Below, one piece after another: positions 1-5,819 of a DNA stretch of 6,070 bases. Positions within the stretch are counted from its first letter, which is position 1, and each line of letters starts with the position of its first letter. A program made the translations under genes and the position numbers. Source of the stretch: Silvanigrellales bacterium. Lineage in GTDB: Bacteria > Bdellovibrionota_B > Oligoflexia > Silvanigrellales > Silvanigrellaceae. The stretch lies in NCBI GenBank assembly GCA_028285285.1, contig JANQPW010000971.1, forward strand, positions 1 to 6,070. The letters run 5' to 3'. The notes under the pieces were generated by a model. The model searched no databases, had not been told where the DNA came from, and saw only the letters and a list, made by a program, of their open reading frames with translations.

Positions 1-419
1 CCCGCCGCCGTGTCTGGAGAGTTTTCCAGGCCTGTTGCAAAAATAAAACCCTGGACCAAAGCCAACCCAATGGTGAGAAAGCGAGTGATACGTGTGATCT
101 TTTGACGGCCGGTACCACCTTCCTTCTGGAGCTGCTCCAAGCGGGGAACCACAACCGTCATAAGCTGCATGATAATGCTAGCGGAAATGTACGGCATAAT
201 GCCGATACCAAAAATGGAGAACTGATAAAGGGCTCCACCTGAAAACATGTTCAGAACACGCAACAGGCCCCCTTCTTGTTGATTTGCAAGTTCAACAAGA
301 GCTTTTGTGTTCACACCAGGAGTTGGAATGTGGACACCAAGACGAAAAATCAGCAAACAAACAACAGTAAATAAGAACCGCTTCAAGAGCGGATTTTCAG
401 CTTCCACATTCTGCGACAT
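1..419 (-). CDS. secY: Protein translocase channel subunit SecY, N-terminal part (3' end cut by window)
   Basis: SecY is the central channel of the SecYEG translocon in the inner membrane; it passes unfolded preproteins and inserts membrane proteins with SecA or the ribosome. I translated 139 codons from the ATG at 419 to the window edge. Residues 14-34 form the first membrane segment and end in the conserved IPTPG. Residues about 52-64 (LLRVLNMFSGGAL) are the plug region, followed by GIGIMPYISASIIMQ (71-85), the typical second helix. A cytosolic loop with KEGGTGRQKI (99-108) leads into a third hydrophobic segment at about 112-131. The start follows the rplO stop by 5 bases, and its SD (GAGGAG) is made of the last two rplO codons. 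secY commonly closes the spc operon after rplO, as here. The remaining roughly two thirds lies outside the window. Identification is firm. Confidence 0.97.
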   Translation of the reverse strand, partial: MSQNVEAENPLLKRFLFTVVCLLIFRLGVHIPTPGVNTKALVELANQQEGGLLRVLNMFSGGALYQFSIFGIGIMPYISASIIMQLMTVVVPRLEQLQKEGGTGRQKITRITRFLTIGLALVQGFIFATGLENSPDTAA

Positions 420-424
420 GAGGC

Positions 425-847
425 TTACTCCTCGATGGTGACACCTTTGCTCGACAGCTTTTCTCTGGCACTTTTAGAGAGCTTTACATTTTTAACCGTC
501 TGAAGTCCACCAGGCACATCACCCTCACCCAAGATCTTGGCAAAGCCGACACCACCAGAAAGAGTCACACCATCAAAAATTCCATCTCGCACACTGGGCC
601 CCAGATCTCTCAAGTTGAGAGAGGTCACAGGTATCGCGCATGGGTTTTTAAAGCCACGCTTGGGAATACGCCTGTACAGCGGAGTTTGTCCACCTTCAAA
701 GCCCGGTCGGATTCCACCACCAGAACGAGCTGTCTGGCCTTTACCACCACGCCCACCTGTTTTTCCCAAGCCACTACCAGCACCCCTGCCGAGGCGTTTG
801 CGCTTTCTCGTTGCACCCGGATTGGGCTTCAATTCTTCAATTCTCAC
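425..847 (-). CDS. rplO: 50S ribosomal protein L15
   Basis: L15 is a late-assembling large-subunit protein that reaches into the 23S rRNA core with a long basic N-terminal arm. The 140-residue product is close to the usual length (E. coli 144). It shows the family signature: [21 protein letters not shown] (about 17-37), [19 protein letters not shown] (42-60) and PKRGF (62-66). The C-terminal globular part runs from about residue 68 to the acidic end TIEE. Translation starts at a GTG. The SD is TGAGGA, in which the TGA is the stop codon of rpmD, so the two genes are probably coupled. The last two codons, GAG GAG, serve as the SD of secY downstream. Nothing in the protein is unusual. Confidence 0.97.
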   Translation of the reverse strand: MRIEELKPNPGATRKRKRLGRGAGSGLGKTGGRGGKGQTARSGGGIRPGFEGGQTPLYRRIPKRGFKNPCAIPVTSLNLRDLGPSVRDGIFDGVTLSGGVGFAKILGEGDVPGGLQTVKNVKLSKSAREKLSSKGVTIEE

Positions 848-857
848 AACCTATTCC

Positions 858-1055
858 TCAATCTGCTGGTTCGACTTCAATAAAGTGAATGACCTTGTTG
901 ATCTGCCCCAAAATGGGATTCACATTGTCGTGAATCCGAGTTTGACCAATTTTTCTCAGGCCAAGGGAAATCAATGTTTTGCGCTGGGTGTCCGAGCGCC
1001 CGGAGAAACCCCGCACGAGTTTCACCTTCAGTTTTTTTGAGTCCAAGCTTCTCAT
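858..1055 (-). CDS. rpmD: 50S ribosomal protein L30
   Basis: L30 is a small protein on the large-subunit surface, in a family shared with eukaryotic L7. The 65-residue product matches the usual bacterial size (about 60). It begins with a beta strand (KKLKVKLVRGFSGR, 7-20), then the signature TLISLGLRKIGQTRIHDN (27-44), which includes the diagnostic LGLRKI, and a helix to NKVIHFIEVE (53-62). The ATG lies 4 bases after the rpsE stop, and its SD (GAGGA) is within the last codons of rpsE. The order rpsE-rpmD-rplO is the standard spc order. L30 is absent from some bacterial lineages, so its presence is a mild taxonomic clue. Confidence 0.96.
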   Translation of the reverse strand: MRSLDSKKLKVKLVRGFSGRSDTQRKTLISLGLRKIGQTRIHDNVNPILGQINKVIHFIEVEPAD

Positions 1056-1059
1056 TGCT

Positions 1060-1542
1060 TCAGTTCCTCACACTCAGATATTCTTCACGTGTCTTCAGTT
1101 GAGACAAGCCTTGGAAAGCAGCCTTCACCACATTGTGTGGGTTTCGACTCCCAATGGTTTTTGCCATCACATTCGGAATGCCGGCCAACTCGGCAACGGC
1201 ACGCACCGTACCACCAGCCACGATACCTGACCCCTCAGGAGCAGGGCTGATGTGGATGTTGCTCGCACCGTACTTACCCTTCACAACATACGGAATGGTC
1301 TCGTTTTCAAAAGGCACCTGAATCAAGTTCTTCTTAGCCTGTGCAACGGCCTTGCGCACAGCTTCTGGGACCTCGTTAGCCTTGCCCAAACCATAGCCAA
1401 CGGCACCCTGCTTGTCACCAACCACAACCAATGCCGAGAAGCTCATGCGGCGACCACCTTTAACAGTTTTCGCAACGCGAGAGACACTCACAACCCGGTC
1501 TTCAAAGCGGTCTCTCTTCTGATCATCTTTATTGAACTGCAT
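1060..1542 (-). CDS. rpsE: 30S ribosomal protein S5
   Basis: S5 binds near the decoding centre and the mRNA entry channel of the small subunit, affects accuracy, and contains the loop altered in spectinomycin-resistant mutants of other bacteria. The 160-residue product fits the family (E. coli 167). The N-terminal double-stranded-RNA-binding-like domain begins at FEDRVVSVSRVAKTVKGGRR (13-32); the KGGR at 28-31 is the spectinomycin-loop region and looks wild type. GYGLGKANEVPEAVRKA (49-65) follows. The C-terminal domain contains GSGIVAGGTVRAVAELAGI (104-122), then IGSRNPHNVVKA (130-141). The start is ATG with SD TGAGGA in the 15-base gap after rplR. Stop is TGA. Confidence 0.97.
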   Translation of the reverse strand: MQFNKDDQKRDRFEDRVVSVSRVAKTVKGGRRMSFSALVVVGDKQGAVGYGLGKANEVPEAVRKAVAQAKKNLIQVPFENETIPYVVKGKYGASNIHISPAPEGSGIVAGGTVRAVAELAGIPNVMAKTIGSRNPHNVVKAAFQGLSQLKTREEYLSVRN

Positions 1543-1557
1543 TTTCCTCAGCCTTTC

Positions 1558-1920
1558 TTAAAACTTCAACCCAGCTTCACGTGCTGCGTCCGCAAATGCC
1601 TTGACGCGACCATGATAATTGAATCCATTCCGATCAAAGATCACTTCCTTCACGTCGACAGCTATCGCTCTCTCAGCCGCAAGCTGTCCAACTGCCTGAG
1701 CAAGCTCTACACCACGCTTGCCATTGCCCCGAATCGTCTTCTCCATGGAACTCGCTGTGGCAACGGTCTTCTGGCTCTCATCGTCGATGATCTGAGCCTG
1801 AAAGTGTTTGCTGCTACGAAACACACACAAGCGCGGCTTAGACAACTGTCGCTGGCGTCGTTTCCAAAAGCGCATCTTCCGAAAGCCGCGGACTTTTCGC
1901 CGGTTCACCTGCTTAAACAT
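1558..1920 (-). CDS. rplR: 50S ribosomal protein L18
   Basis: L18 binds 5S rRNA and, together with L5, anchors it in the central protuberance of the large subunit. I place the start at the ATG at 1918-1920, giving 120 residues (typical 117-122). An in-frame TTG 12 codons upstream (1956) is rejected because it lies in the hairpin, while GGAGGGAG is well placed before the ATG. The N-terminus is a basic arm (RRKVRGFRKMRFWKRRQRQ), followed by KPRLCVFRSSKHFQAQIIDD, the typical RNA-binding strand. The C-terminus has the diagnostic VIFDRNGFNYHGRVKAFADAAREAGLKF pattern, given here only as its key residues FDR, YHGRVKA and AREAGL. It is preceded by a 101-base leader, far longer than any other junction here, holding a hairpin and a possible short upstream ORF. 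Confidence 0.97.
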   Translation of the reverse strand: MFKQVNRRKVRGFRKMRFWKRRQRQLSKPRLCVFRSSKHFQAQIIDDESQKTVATASSMEKTIRGNGKRGVELAQAVGQLAAERAIAVDVKEVIFDRNGFNYHGRVKAFADAAREAGLKF

Positions 1921-1929
1921 AACTTTAGA

Positions 1930-1937
1930 CTCCCTCC
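1930..1937 (-). promoter_or_regulatory. Ribosome binding site of rplR (decides its start)
   Basis: The sequence GGAGGGAG reads on the minus strand from 1937 to 1930 and lies 9 bases before the ATG at 1920. It settles the rplR start at residue 13 of the longer open frame. It directly abuts the 3' arm of the hairpin at 1939-1960, so accessibility of this SD could depend on that structure. Confidence 0.8.
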
Positions 1938-1938
1938 A

Positions 1939-1960
1939 CCCTTTGCCTGTATACAAAGGG
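1939..1960 (-). promoter_or_regulatory. Perfect 7-bp hairpin next to the rplR ribosome binding site
   Basis: On the transcript, CCCTTTG (1960 to 1954) can pair with CAAAGGG (1945 to 1939) across an 8-base loop, UAUACAGG. A G-U pair can extend the base. It is not followed by a run of U, so it is not an intrinsic terminator. It ends one base before the rplR SD. This is the only junction in the window with enough spacer to hold such an element. A role in controlling rplR and downstream translation, or in RNA stability, is inference from position alone. Confidence 0.45.
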
Positions 1961-2021
1961 CCTCATTTTGGATCTCTTTAAAACAAACGAAACCAAGAAA
2001 CTCACCAATGCTTCCTGAGAA

Positions 2022-2558
2022 TCACTTCTTACCTGCTGACTTACCAACCTTCTGAGCAATATGCTCTCCGGAATACCGGATGCCTTTCCCATGGTAGGGC
2101 TCAGGTGGCCGAATCGAACGGATCTCCGCAGCAATACGACCCACAAGCTCCTTATCTGGACCCTCTACAGAAACTTTGCCGCTCTTGTCGACGGCAAAAG
2201 AAATTCCTTCGGGGGGATCCAGCAAAACAGGGTGCGACAAACCAACAGTCAAATTCAATGCTTTGCCCTGCACATTGGCACGATAACCCGTTCCAACCAG
2301 TTCCAACTCTCTCTTGAAACCTTTCGAAACGCCTTCAACCATATTGCCCAACAGGCTCCGATAAAGTCCCCAAAAATTTGAGGTCGTGCCCTCAGTCAAA
2401 CGCACAGAAAGAGTGTCACCCTCCTGATCGAGAGCCACTCGACCAAAAGTGTCTCTCTTGAGATCACCCTTCGGGCCTTTCACATTGAAGACACCCTCTT
2501 TCAGAGAAACCGTGACACCCGAGGGGACCTTAATCGGCTCTTTTCCAATTCTTGACAT
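2022..2558 (-). CDS. rplF: 50S ribosomal protein L6
   Basis: L6 sits near the factor-binding site and sarcin-ricin loop of the large subunit. The 178-residue product matches E. coli (177). It begins MSRIGKEPIKVPSGVTV, and two repeated alpha/beta domains follow. The first includes VKGPKGDLKR (26-35) and NMVEGVSKGFKRELELVGTG (72-91); the second begins about GYRANVQGKALNLTVGLSHP (91-110). The family signature PPEPYHGKGIRYSGE is at 151-165, followed by a lysine-rich tail, so the C-terminus is complete and the long gap after it is not lost coding sequence. The ATG is 16 bases after the rpsH stop, with SD GGGGAG directly after that stop. Confidence 0.97.
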   Translation of the reverse strand: MSRIGKEPIKVPSGVTVSLKEGVFNVKGPKGDLKRDTFGRVALDQEGDTLSVRLTEGTTSNFWGLYRSLLGNMVEGVSKGFKRELELVGTGYRANVQGKALNLTVGLSHPVLLDPPEGISFAVDKSGKVSVEGPDKELVGRIAAEIRSIRPPEPYHGKGIRYSGEHIAQKVGKSAGKK

Positions 2559-2574
2559 CTCTTCGAATCTCCCC

Positions 2575-2973
2575 TCACCAAATATAGGCCAGCACTTCGC
2601 CGCCCACTTTCTCTTCCTTTGCCCGATCTCCTGTCAGAACACCCTTTGGAGTCGACACAATGGCCTTACCCAAACCATCCCGAACAGGAGGCATCTTTGA
2701 AGCGCCTGTGTAGACACGACGACCAGGGCGCGACACGCGCTTGATCCCCTGAATAACAGGGTCACCATTTTGATCGTATTTGATCGCAATCTTGATCTTT
2801 CCTTGCCCATTGTCACGGATGAGTCGAAAGCCTCGAACAAAACCTTCTGTTTCCAGAATCTTTGTCATTTCAATTTTCAACTTACTTGCTGGAACAACGG
2901 CATACCGCAGCCCAGCGCTACTTGCGTTTCTGACACGGGTCAGCATATCCGCTACGGGATCTGTCACATTCAT
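2575..2973 (-). CDS. rpsH: 30S ribosomal protein S8
   Basis: S8 binds 16S rRNA helix 21 early in small-subunit assembly. In E. coli it also represses its own operon by binding the mRNA near the rplE start. The 132-residue product is of family length (E. coli 130). Signatures are DPVADMLTRVRNA (5-17), the central GIKRVSRPGRRVY stretch, and the C-terminal STPKGVLTGDRAKEEKVGGE followed by VLAYIW. The start is ATG with SD TGAGGA, whose TGA is the rpsN stop codon, 10 bases upstream. The feedback target known from E. coli lies at rplX-rplE; here that junction does not exist because rplX is missing, so the same control cannot be assumed. Confidence 0.97.
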   Translation of the reverse strand: MNVTDPVADMLTRVRNASSAGLRYAVVPASKLKIEMTKILETEGFVRGFRLIRDNGQGKIKIAIKYDQNGDPVIQGIKRVSRPGRRVYTGASKMPPVRDGLGKAIVSTPKGVLTGDRAKEEKVGGEVLAYIW

Positions 2974-2983
2974 TGTTCGTTCC

Positions 2984-3169
2984 TCACCAACTAGCTTTCA
3001 CAATTCCAGGAATTTGCCCATTCAATGCCAACTTCCGCAGACAGATCCTGCAAACACCAAAGTCGCGATACACAGCCTTGGGGCGACCGCATTGCTGGCA
3101 GCGATTGACTTTTCGGGATGAAAACTTCGGCTTCTTGTTTGCTTTATTGATCAGCGCTAAACGTGCCAC
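2984..3169 (-). CDS. rpsN: 30S ribosomal protein S14, short zinc-binding (C+) type
   Basis: S14 is a small-subunit head protein needed for late 30S assembly. The 61-residue product is the short form (also annotated rpsZ or S14 type Z). It carries four cysteines in two CxxC pairs, C24/C27 and C40/C43, that bind zinc. The context [23 protein letters not shown] has the usual spacing; key residues are the cysteines, R35, F37 and G38. It ends PGIVKASW as in the family. Translation starts at GTG 13 bases after the rplE stop, with a strong AAGGAG overlapping the region just after that stop. The C+ form argues against typical alpha-, beta- or gammaproteobacteria, whose operon copy is the roughly 100-residue zinc-free type. 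Confidence 0.97.
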   Translation of the reverse strand: MARLALINKANKKPKFSSRKVNRCQQCGRPKAVYRDFGVCRICLRKLALNGQIPGIVKASW

Positions 3170-3182
3170 GAATCGTTCTCCT

Positions 3183-3800
3183 TTATTTTCTGAATGGCAT
3201 TTTCATGAGGCCGAGCAGCTCCCGAGCTTGTTCGTCCGTTTTTGCCGAAGTCACGATGGTCACACTCAAACCTCGGGACTTATCCACCTTATCTGCTTCA
3301 ATCTCTGGAAAAATGATCTGCTCACGGATACCCAGTGAGTAGTTCCCACGACCATCAAAGGAGTTCTTTGAAACCCCACGAAAATCTCGCACACGAGGAA
3401 GTGCAACAGAGACCAGACGGTCATAGAATTCATACATCATCTCACGCCGAAGAGTCACAGACGCTCCAATCGGCATCCCCTCACGAAGCTTAAAACTCGC
3501 AATTGACTTCTTCGCCCTTGTGATCACTGATTTTTGGCCCGTGATGATTTCCAGCTCTGCGGCCGCAGCATCTAGAGCCTTCACGTTCTGAGTTGCTTCA
3601 CCCTGGCAGGTGTTCACCACAATCTTCTCGATGCGAGGCAACTCCATCACATTTAGCTTCGAAAACTTCTTCTTCAGCTCTGGAATGACTTGGGAATCAT
3701 AGTGTTCACGAAAACGAGGCTTAGGACCTTTTTCTCGAGCACCACGAACGATCTTAACGCCAAAGTCTCCAGCGCCTTTTCCTTTACCCTTACCCGCCAT
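3183..3800 (-). CDS. rplE: 50S ribosomal protein L5 with N-terminal extension
   Basis: L5 binds 5S rRNA with L18 in the central protuberance and contacts the P-site tRNA. The product is 205 residues, against 179 in E. coli. The core aligns from about residue 27: [15 protein letters not shown] (32-46), [10 protein letters not shown] (54-63), then [19 protein letters not shown], and [20 protein letters not shown] leading to [11 protein letters not shown]. The end MPFRK is typical. The first 26 residues are extra: [20 protein letters not shown] and a further basic stretch. The ATG at 3800 is the only good start: there is no internal ATG before residue 52, no in-frame GTG or TTG in the extension, and a full SD (GGAGGTG) precedes it. 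It begins one base after rplN stops, so rplX (L24), which normally intervenes, is absent. L5 identity is certain; the role of the extension is unknown. Confidence 0.96.
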   Translation of the reverse strand: MAGKGKGKGAGDFGVKIVRGAREKGPKPRFREHYDSQVIPELKKKFSKLNVMELPRIEKIVVNTCQGEATQNVKALDAAAAELEIITGQKSVITRAKKSIASFKLREGMPIGASVTLRREMMYEFYDRLVSVALPRVRDFRGVSKNSFDGRGNYSLGIREQIIFPEIEADKVDKSRGLSVTIVTSAKTDEQARELLGLMKMPFRK

Positions 3801-3801
3801 C

Positions 3802-4179
3802 TCAAAGCACCTCCGGAGCTAAGCTCACAATCTTGCCGCAGTTTGCCTGTCTCAGCTCCCGCGCTACTGGACCGAAAATACGCGTGCCTATCGGCTCACG
3901 GTCATTCTTATTGATCTTCACAAGCACAGCAGCATTCTCGTCGAAACGAATCCGAGAGCCATCTGCACGTGACAACTCTTTTTTCACTCGAACAACCACA
4001 GCCTTGTGGACCTCACCCTTTTTTACGCGCCCGCCCGGAGAAGCATCTCTGATGGACACCACAACGAGGTCTCCAACACGTGCATAGCGCTTGTAAGAAC
4101 CACCCAGCACACGGATCACGTTCAAAGCGCGGGCTCCACTGTTGTCAGCAGCCACCAAGATTGATTCTGGTTGAATCAC
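3802..4179 (-). CDS. rplN: 50S ribosomal protein L14
   Basis: L14 lies at the subunit interface and contributes to intersubunit bridges with 16S rRNA; it is also the docking site for the silencing factor RsfS. The 125-residue product is near the usual length (E. coli 123). It begins [20 protein letters not shown] and shows [14 protein letters not shown] (24-37), [16 protein letters not shown], and the C-terminal [17 protein letters not shown] followed by [10 protein letters not shown], all typical. The start is GTG, 20 bases after rpsQ, with SD GAGGTG. In E. coli this is the first gene of the spc operon. Here the 20-base gap leaves no room for a separate promoter or terminator, so S10 and spc genes are likely cotranscribed. 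The next gene is rplE rather than the expected rplX. Confidence 0.97.
   Translation of the reverse strand: MIQPESILVAADNSGARALNVIRVLGGSYKRYARVGDLVVVSIRDASPGGRVKKGEVHKAVVVRVKKELSRADGSRIRFDENAAVLVKINKNDREPIGTRIFGPVARELRQANCGKIVSLAPEVL
3808..3814 (-). promoter_or_regulatory. Ribosome binding site of rplE inside the end of rplN
   Basis: GGAGGTG reads from 3814 to 3808 on the minus strand and is formed by the last codons of rplN (GAG GTG region). It lies 7 bases before the rplE ATG. Its strength and position support the extended L5 start and suggest coupled translation of L14 and L5. Confidence 0.85.
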
Positions 4180-4199
4180 ACTACACCTCGCCTCTTACT

Positions 4200-4460
4200 T
4201 CAGTGACCTGCAAAAACAGCGGTCACTTTCCAGCTCTTTGATTTAGAAATCCGACGACTGGGAAGAACATCCACTTCCTGGCCCTCAGCAACTTCGTTTC
4301 CATTTGTATCAGCCCGCAGCGGAATATGCCGGTGCAGGGTCTTCCCATACTTCGAATGAACAACCGATGTGGGAACATGAACTCGAACGGTTTTTCCGTC
4401 TTTCGACACTCGAACGACCTTTCCCCGCCAGGGGTTTTTGGTCACGCCTGCTTCACTCAC
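4200..4460 (-). CDS. rpsQ: 30S ribosomal protein S17
   Basis: S17 is an early-assembling OB-fold protein that binds the 5' domain of 16S rRNA. The 86-residue product fits the family (E. coli 84). After a short N-terminus it has NPWRGKVVRVSKDGKTVRV (9-27), then SKYGKTLHRHIPLRAD, a form of the usual YGK-hxR-hKhHhHD pattern, and a C-terminal strand with SRRISKSKSWKV (68-79). The start is GTG at 4460, 10 bases after rpmC. Its SD, TGAGGA, includes the TGA stop of rpmC. A second in-frame GTG five codons later has no good SD and is less likely. The usual histidine-aspartate segment is PLRADTNGN here, a mild divergence. Confidence 0.95.
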   Translation of the reverse strand: MSEAGVTKNPWRGKVVRVSKDGKTVRVHVPTSVVHSKYGKTLHRHIPLRADTNGNEVAEGQEVDVLPSRRISKSKSWKVTAVFAGH

Positions 4461-4470
4461 AATTCATTCC

Positions 4471-4665
4471 TCACTTCTCTGACTTTAAAGTTGCAATTCG
4501 AAGGTCAACCTCACGCAGACTGCGCTGCACACCGGCTACGCCGCCCTCAGTTTGAATCCCATTAGGGTCAAGAGAAAGCCTAAAAGTCAACAACTCTTTC
4601 ACCAATACCCGACGACGGGCTTGGGCATCCTCAAGGCTCAATTCCGAAATCTTTGACTCTGTCAC
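4471..4665 (-). CDS. rpmC: 50S ribosomal protein L29
   Basis: L29 is a small two-helix coiled protein beside the polypeptide exit tunnel, next to L23, where SRP and trigger factor dock. I place the start at the GTG at 4663-4665, giving 64 residues (E. coli 63) beginning MTESKISELSLEDAQARRR. A longer frame opening with GTG at 4692 would add nine residues unlike the family and overlap the rplP end; GGGAGG is well placed for the inner GTG. Helix 1 holds the LVKELLTFRLSLDPNG motif, matching the usual ELFxLRFQxATGQ region. Helix 2 holds VQRSLREVDLRIATL, matching the usual RRxIARIxT pattern. The start is one base after the rplP stop. Confidence 0.93.
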   Translation of the reverse strand: MTESKISELSLEDAQARRRVLVKELLTFRLSLDPNGIQTEGGVAGVQRSLREVDLRIATLKSEK

Positions 4666-4666
4666 T

Positions 4667-5092
4667 TCAGACCTCCCACACGTTGTCGGCACGTCGGATC
4701 ATGCGCACCTTAAAAGGCATCTTCGCACCGGCCAGGGCAAAAGCCTCTCGCGCCAGATCTTCATTCACGCCTTGCAACTCAAAAATGACCCGGCCTGCCC
4801 GAACAGGCGCAACCCACTTGTCGAGGCCACCCTTACCGGAGCCCATTCGAGTCTCGGCCGGCTTCTTTGTAATAGGTTTATCGGGAAACACCCGAATCCA
4901 GACTTTACCGCCGCGCTTAATGTGGCGGGTCATGGCAATACGGCCAGCTTCAATCTGCCGAGAGTCTAGCTTTCCGGCCTCAATTGCTTGAAGGGCAAAA
5001 TCACCAAAGGAGACTTTGCTCCCTCGAATCGTCTGACTACCTACACGGCCCTTGTGGGCTTTTCTATGCTTCACCTTCTTGGGGGCTAACAT
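4667..5092 (-). CDS. rplP: 50S ribosomal protein L16
   Basis: L16 is a late-assembling protein that contacts the A-site tRNA elbow and helps shape the peptidyl-transferase and tRNA-accommodation region. The 141-residue product is of usual length (E. coli 136). It begins [16 protein letters not shown], followed by [14 protein letters not shown] (27-40), [19 protein letters not shown] (45-63), and the hallmark [20 protein letters not shown] (65-84). Arg82 matches E. coli Arg81, the residue hydroxylated by RoxA/YcfD there. [17 protein letters not shown] (84-100) and the C-terminal [16 protein letters not shown] follow. The start is ATG with SD GAGGA in a 25-base gap after rpsC. The tail after residue 132 (RRADNVWEV) is slightly longer than in E. 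coli. Confidence 0.97.
   Translation of the reverse strand: MLAPKKVKHRKAHKGRVGSQTIRGSKVSFGDFALQAIEAGKLDSRQIEAGRIAMTRHIKRGGKVWIRVFPDKPITKKPAETRMGSGKGGLDKWVAPVRAGRVIFELQGVNEDLAREAFALAGAKMPFKVRMIRRADNVWEV
4672..4677 (-). promoter_or_regulatory. Ribosome binding site of rpmC (decides its start)
   Basis: GGGAGG reads from 4677 to 4672 and lies 6 bases before the GTG at 4665. It is embedded in the last codons of rplP. It favours the 64-residue L29 over the 73-residue alternative. Confidence 0.75.
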
Positions 5093-5117
5093 CGTTCAAT
5101 TCCTCATTTCAAAAAAC

Positions 5118-5816
5118 TCAAGACCGTGCTCCGGCAGCCAATGCTTCCTTGGCGTCGTACACTTCACCCTTGAAAATCCAAACCTTGACGCCAATGATTC
5201 CATAGGTCGTCAACGACTCGGCAGTGCCATAGTTCAGATCGGCTCGAAGCGTGTGAAGGGGAACACGCCCCTCCATGTACCACTCCGTCCGAGCCATTTC
5301 CGCTCCGTTGAGGCGACCAGCACAGCGAACGCGAATACCCTTTGCACCCGCCTTCATGGCCTGTTGCATCGCCTTCTTCATAGCACGTCGGAAAGAGACC
5401 CGGCGCTCCAACTGTTGAGCGATGTTAACCGCAACGAGCTGTGCATCCGCATCGGGTTGCTTCACTTCAAAAACATCCACTTTCACATTTCGGTCGGTTT
5501 GCCCGCCCAAAACGCGCTTGATATCCTCGCGAAGTAAATCAATTCCTTTGCCCTGCTTCCCAATAAGCTTTCCAGGTTTAGCTGTGAATATTTTCACCAC
5601 AACCTGCTTCGCAGCGCGCTCAATTTCGATCTTTGAAATCCCTGCTTCAGCATATTTCAGCCTTTTGTCTTTCGGATCTCTTGCGGTCAAAATGTATTTG
5701 CGCAGTTTGATGTCTTCATTCAGATTTTTTGCAAAATCACGCTGAGAGAACCACCGTGAGTCCCATGTTTTGTTGATTCCCAAACGAAATCCAATTGGAT
5801 TGACCTTCTGACCCAC
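5118..5816 (-). CDS. rpsC: 30S ribosomal protein S3
   Basis: S3 lines the mRNA entry channel of the small subunit and takes part in mRNA unwinding. The 232-residue product matches E. coli (233). It begins [21 protein letters not shown] type-II KH domain has its GxxG loop as GKQG at 86-89. The C-terminal domain contains [19 protein letters not shown] (136-154), where R143, R144 and K147 match the E. coli helicase residues R131, R132 and K135. [20 protein letters not shown] and [10 protein letters not shown] follow. Compared with E. coli there is an insertion at about 46-56 ([11 protein letters not shown]) and a shorter basic tail. The start is GTG, 3 bases after rplV, with AAGGGG formed by the end of rplV as SD. 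Confidence 0.97.
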   Translation of the reverse strand: MGQKVNPIGFRLGINKTWDSRWFSQRDFAKNLNEDIKLRKYILTARDPKDKRLKYAEAGISKIEIERAAKQVVVKIFTAKPGKLIGKQGKGIDLLREDIKRVLGGQTDRNVKVDVFEVKQPDADAQLVAVNIAQQLERRVSFRRAMKKAMQQAMKAGAKGIRVRCAGRLNGAEMARTEWYMEGRVPLHTLRADLNYGTAESLTTYGIIGVKVWIFKGEVYDAKEALAAGARS

Positions 5817-5819
5817 GTC

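Larger units (their letters stand above)
1925..1966 (-). other. Possible 13-codon upstream ORF (leader peptide) before rplR
   Basis: An ATG at 1964-1966 opens a frame of 13 codons reading MRPFVYRQRVEGV and closing with TAA at 1925-1927. That stop is 4 bases before the rplR ATG. A weak purine-rich stretch (AAAGAG) lies about 6 bases upstream of the ATG and could act as an SD. Its codons run through both arms of the 1939-1960 hairpin, so a ribosome translating it would melt the hairpin and terminate beside the rplR start. That is the layout expected of a coupling or leader ORF, but any short spacer can hold such a frame by chance. It matches no family I recognise. Translation is not established. 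Confidence 0.25.

Noticed and set aside
537..1040. Plus-strand open frame of 167 codons opposite rplO and rpmD
   Set aside because: It is antisense to two clear ribosomal genes, proline/arginine-rich from reverse reading of L15 Gly/Arg codons, and has no independent support.
1921..1956. Longer L18 starting at TTG 1956, adding 12 residues
   Set aside because: The added residues do not match L18 N-termini, the TTG lies in the hairpin stem, and a strong SD sits before the ATG at 1920.
1939..1960. Intrinsic terminator at the rplR hairpin
   Set aside because: The stem is followed by GGAGGGAGUC rather than a U-run, and essential genes lie downstream on the same strand.
1921..2021. Internal promoter in the rplF-rplR spacer
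   Set aside because: Only weak -35/-10-like matches (TTGGTG, TGTATA) could be picked out, none at good spacing with both boxes recognisable.
1252..2055. Long plus-strand open frame of 267 codons across rpsE, rplR and the spacer
   Set aside because: It is antisense to rpsE and rplR, which match known families over their full length; its translation shows no family features. It is a shadow frame.
3801..3830. S8 feedback site at the rplE start as in E. coli
   Set aside because: I see only short palindromes (GAGCTTAGCTC and CTCCGGAG) and no convincing copy of the S8 helix; the E. coli site depends on an rplX-rplE junction that is absent here.
4666..4692. Longer L29 starting at GTG 4692, overlapping rplP
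   Set aside because: The SD GGGAGG fits the inner GTG at 4665, which gives a family-length protein and a one-base junction like rplN-rplE.
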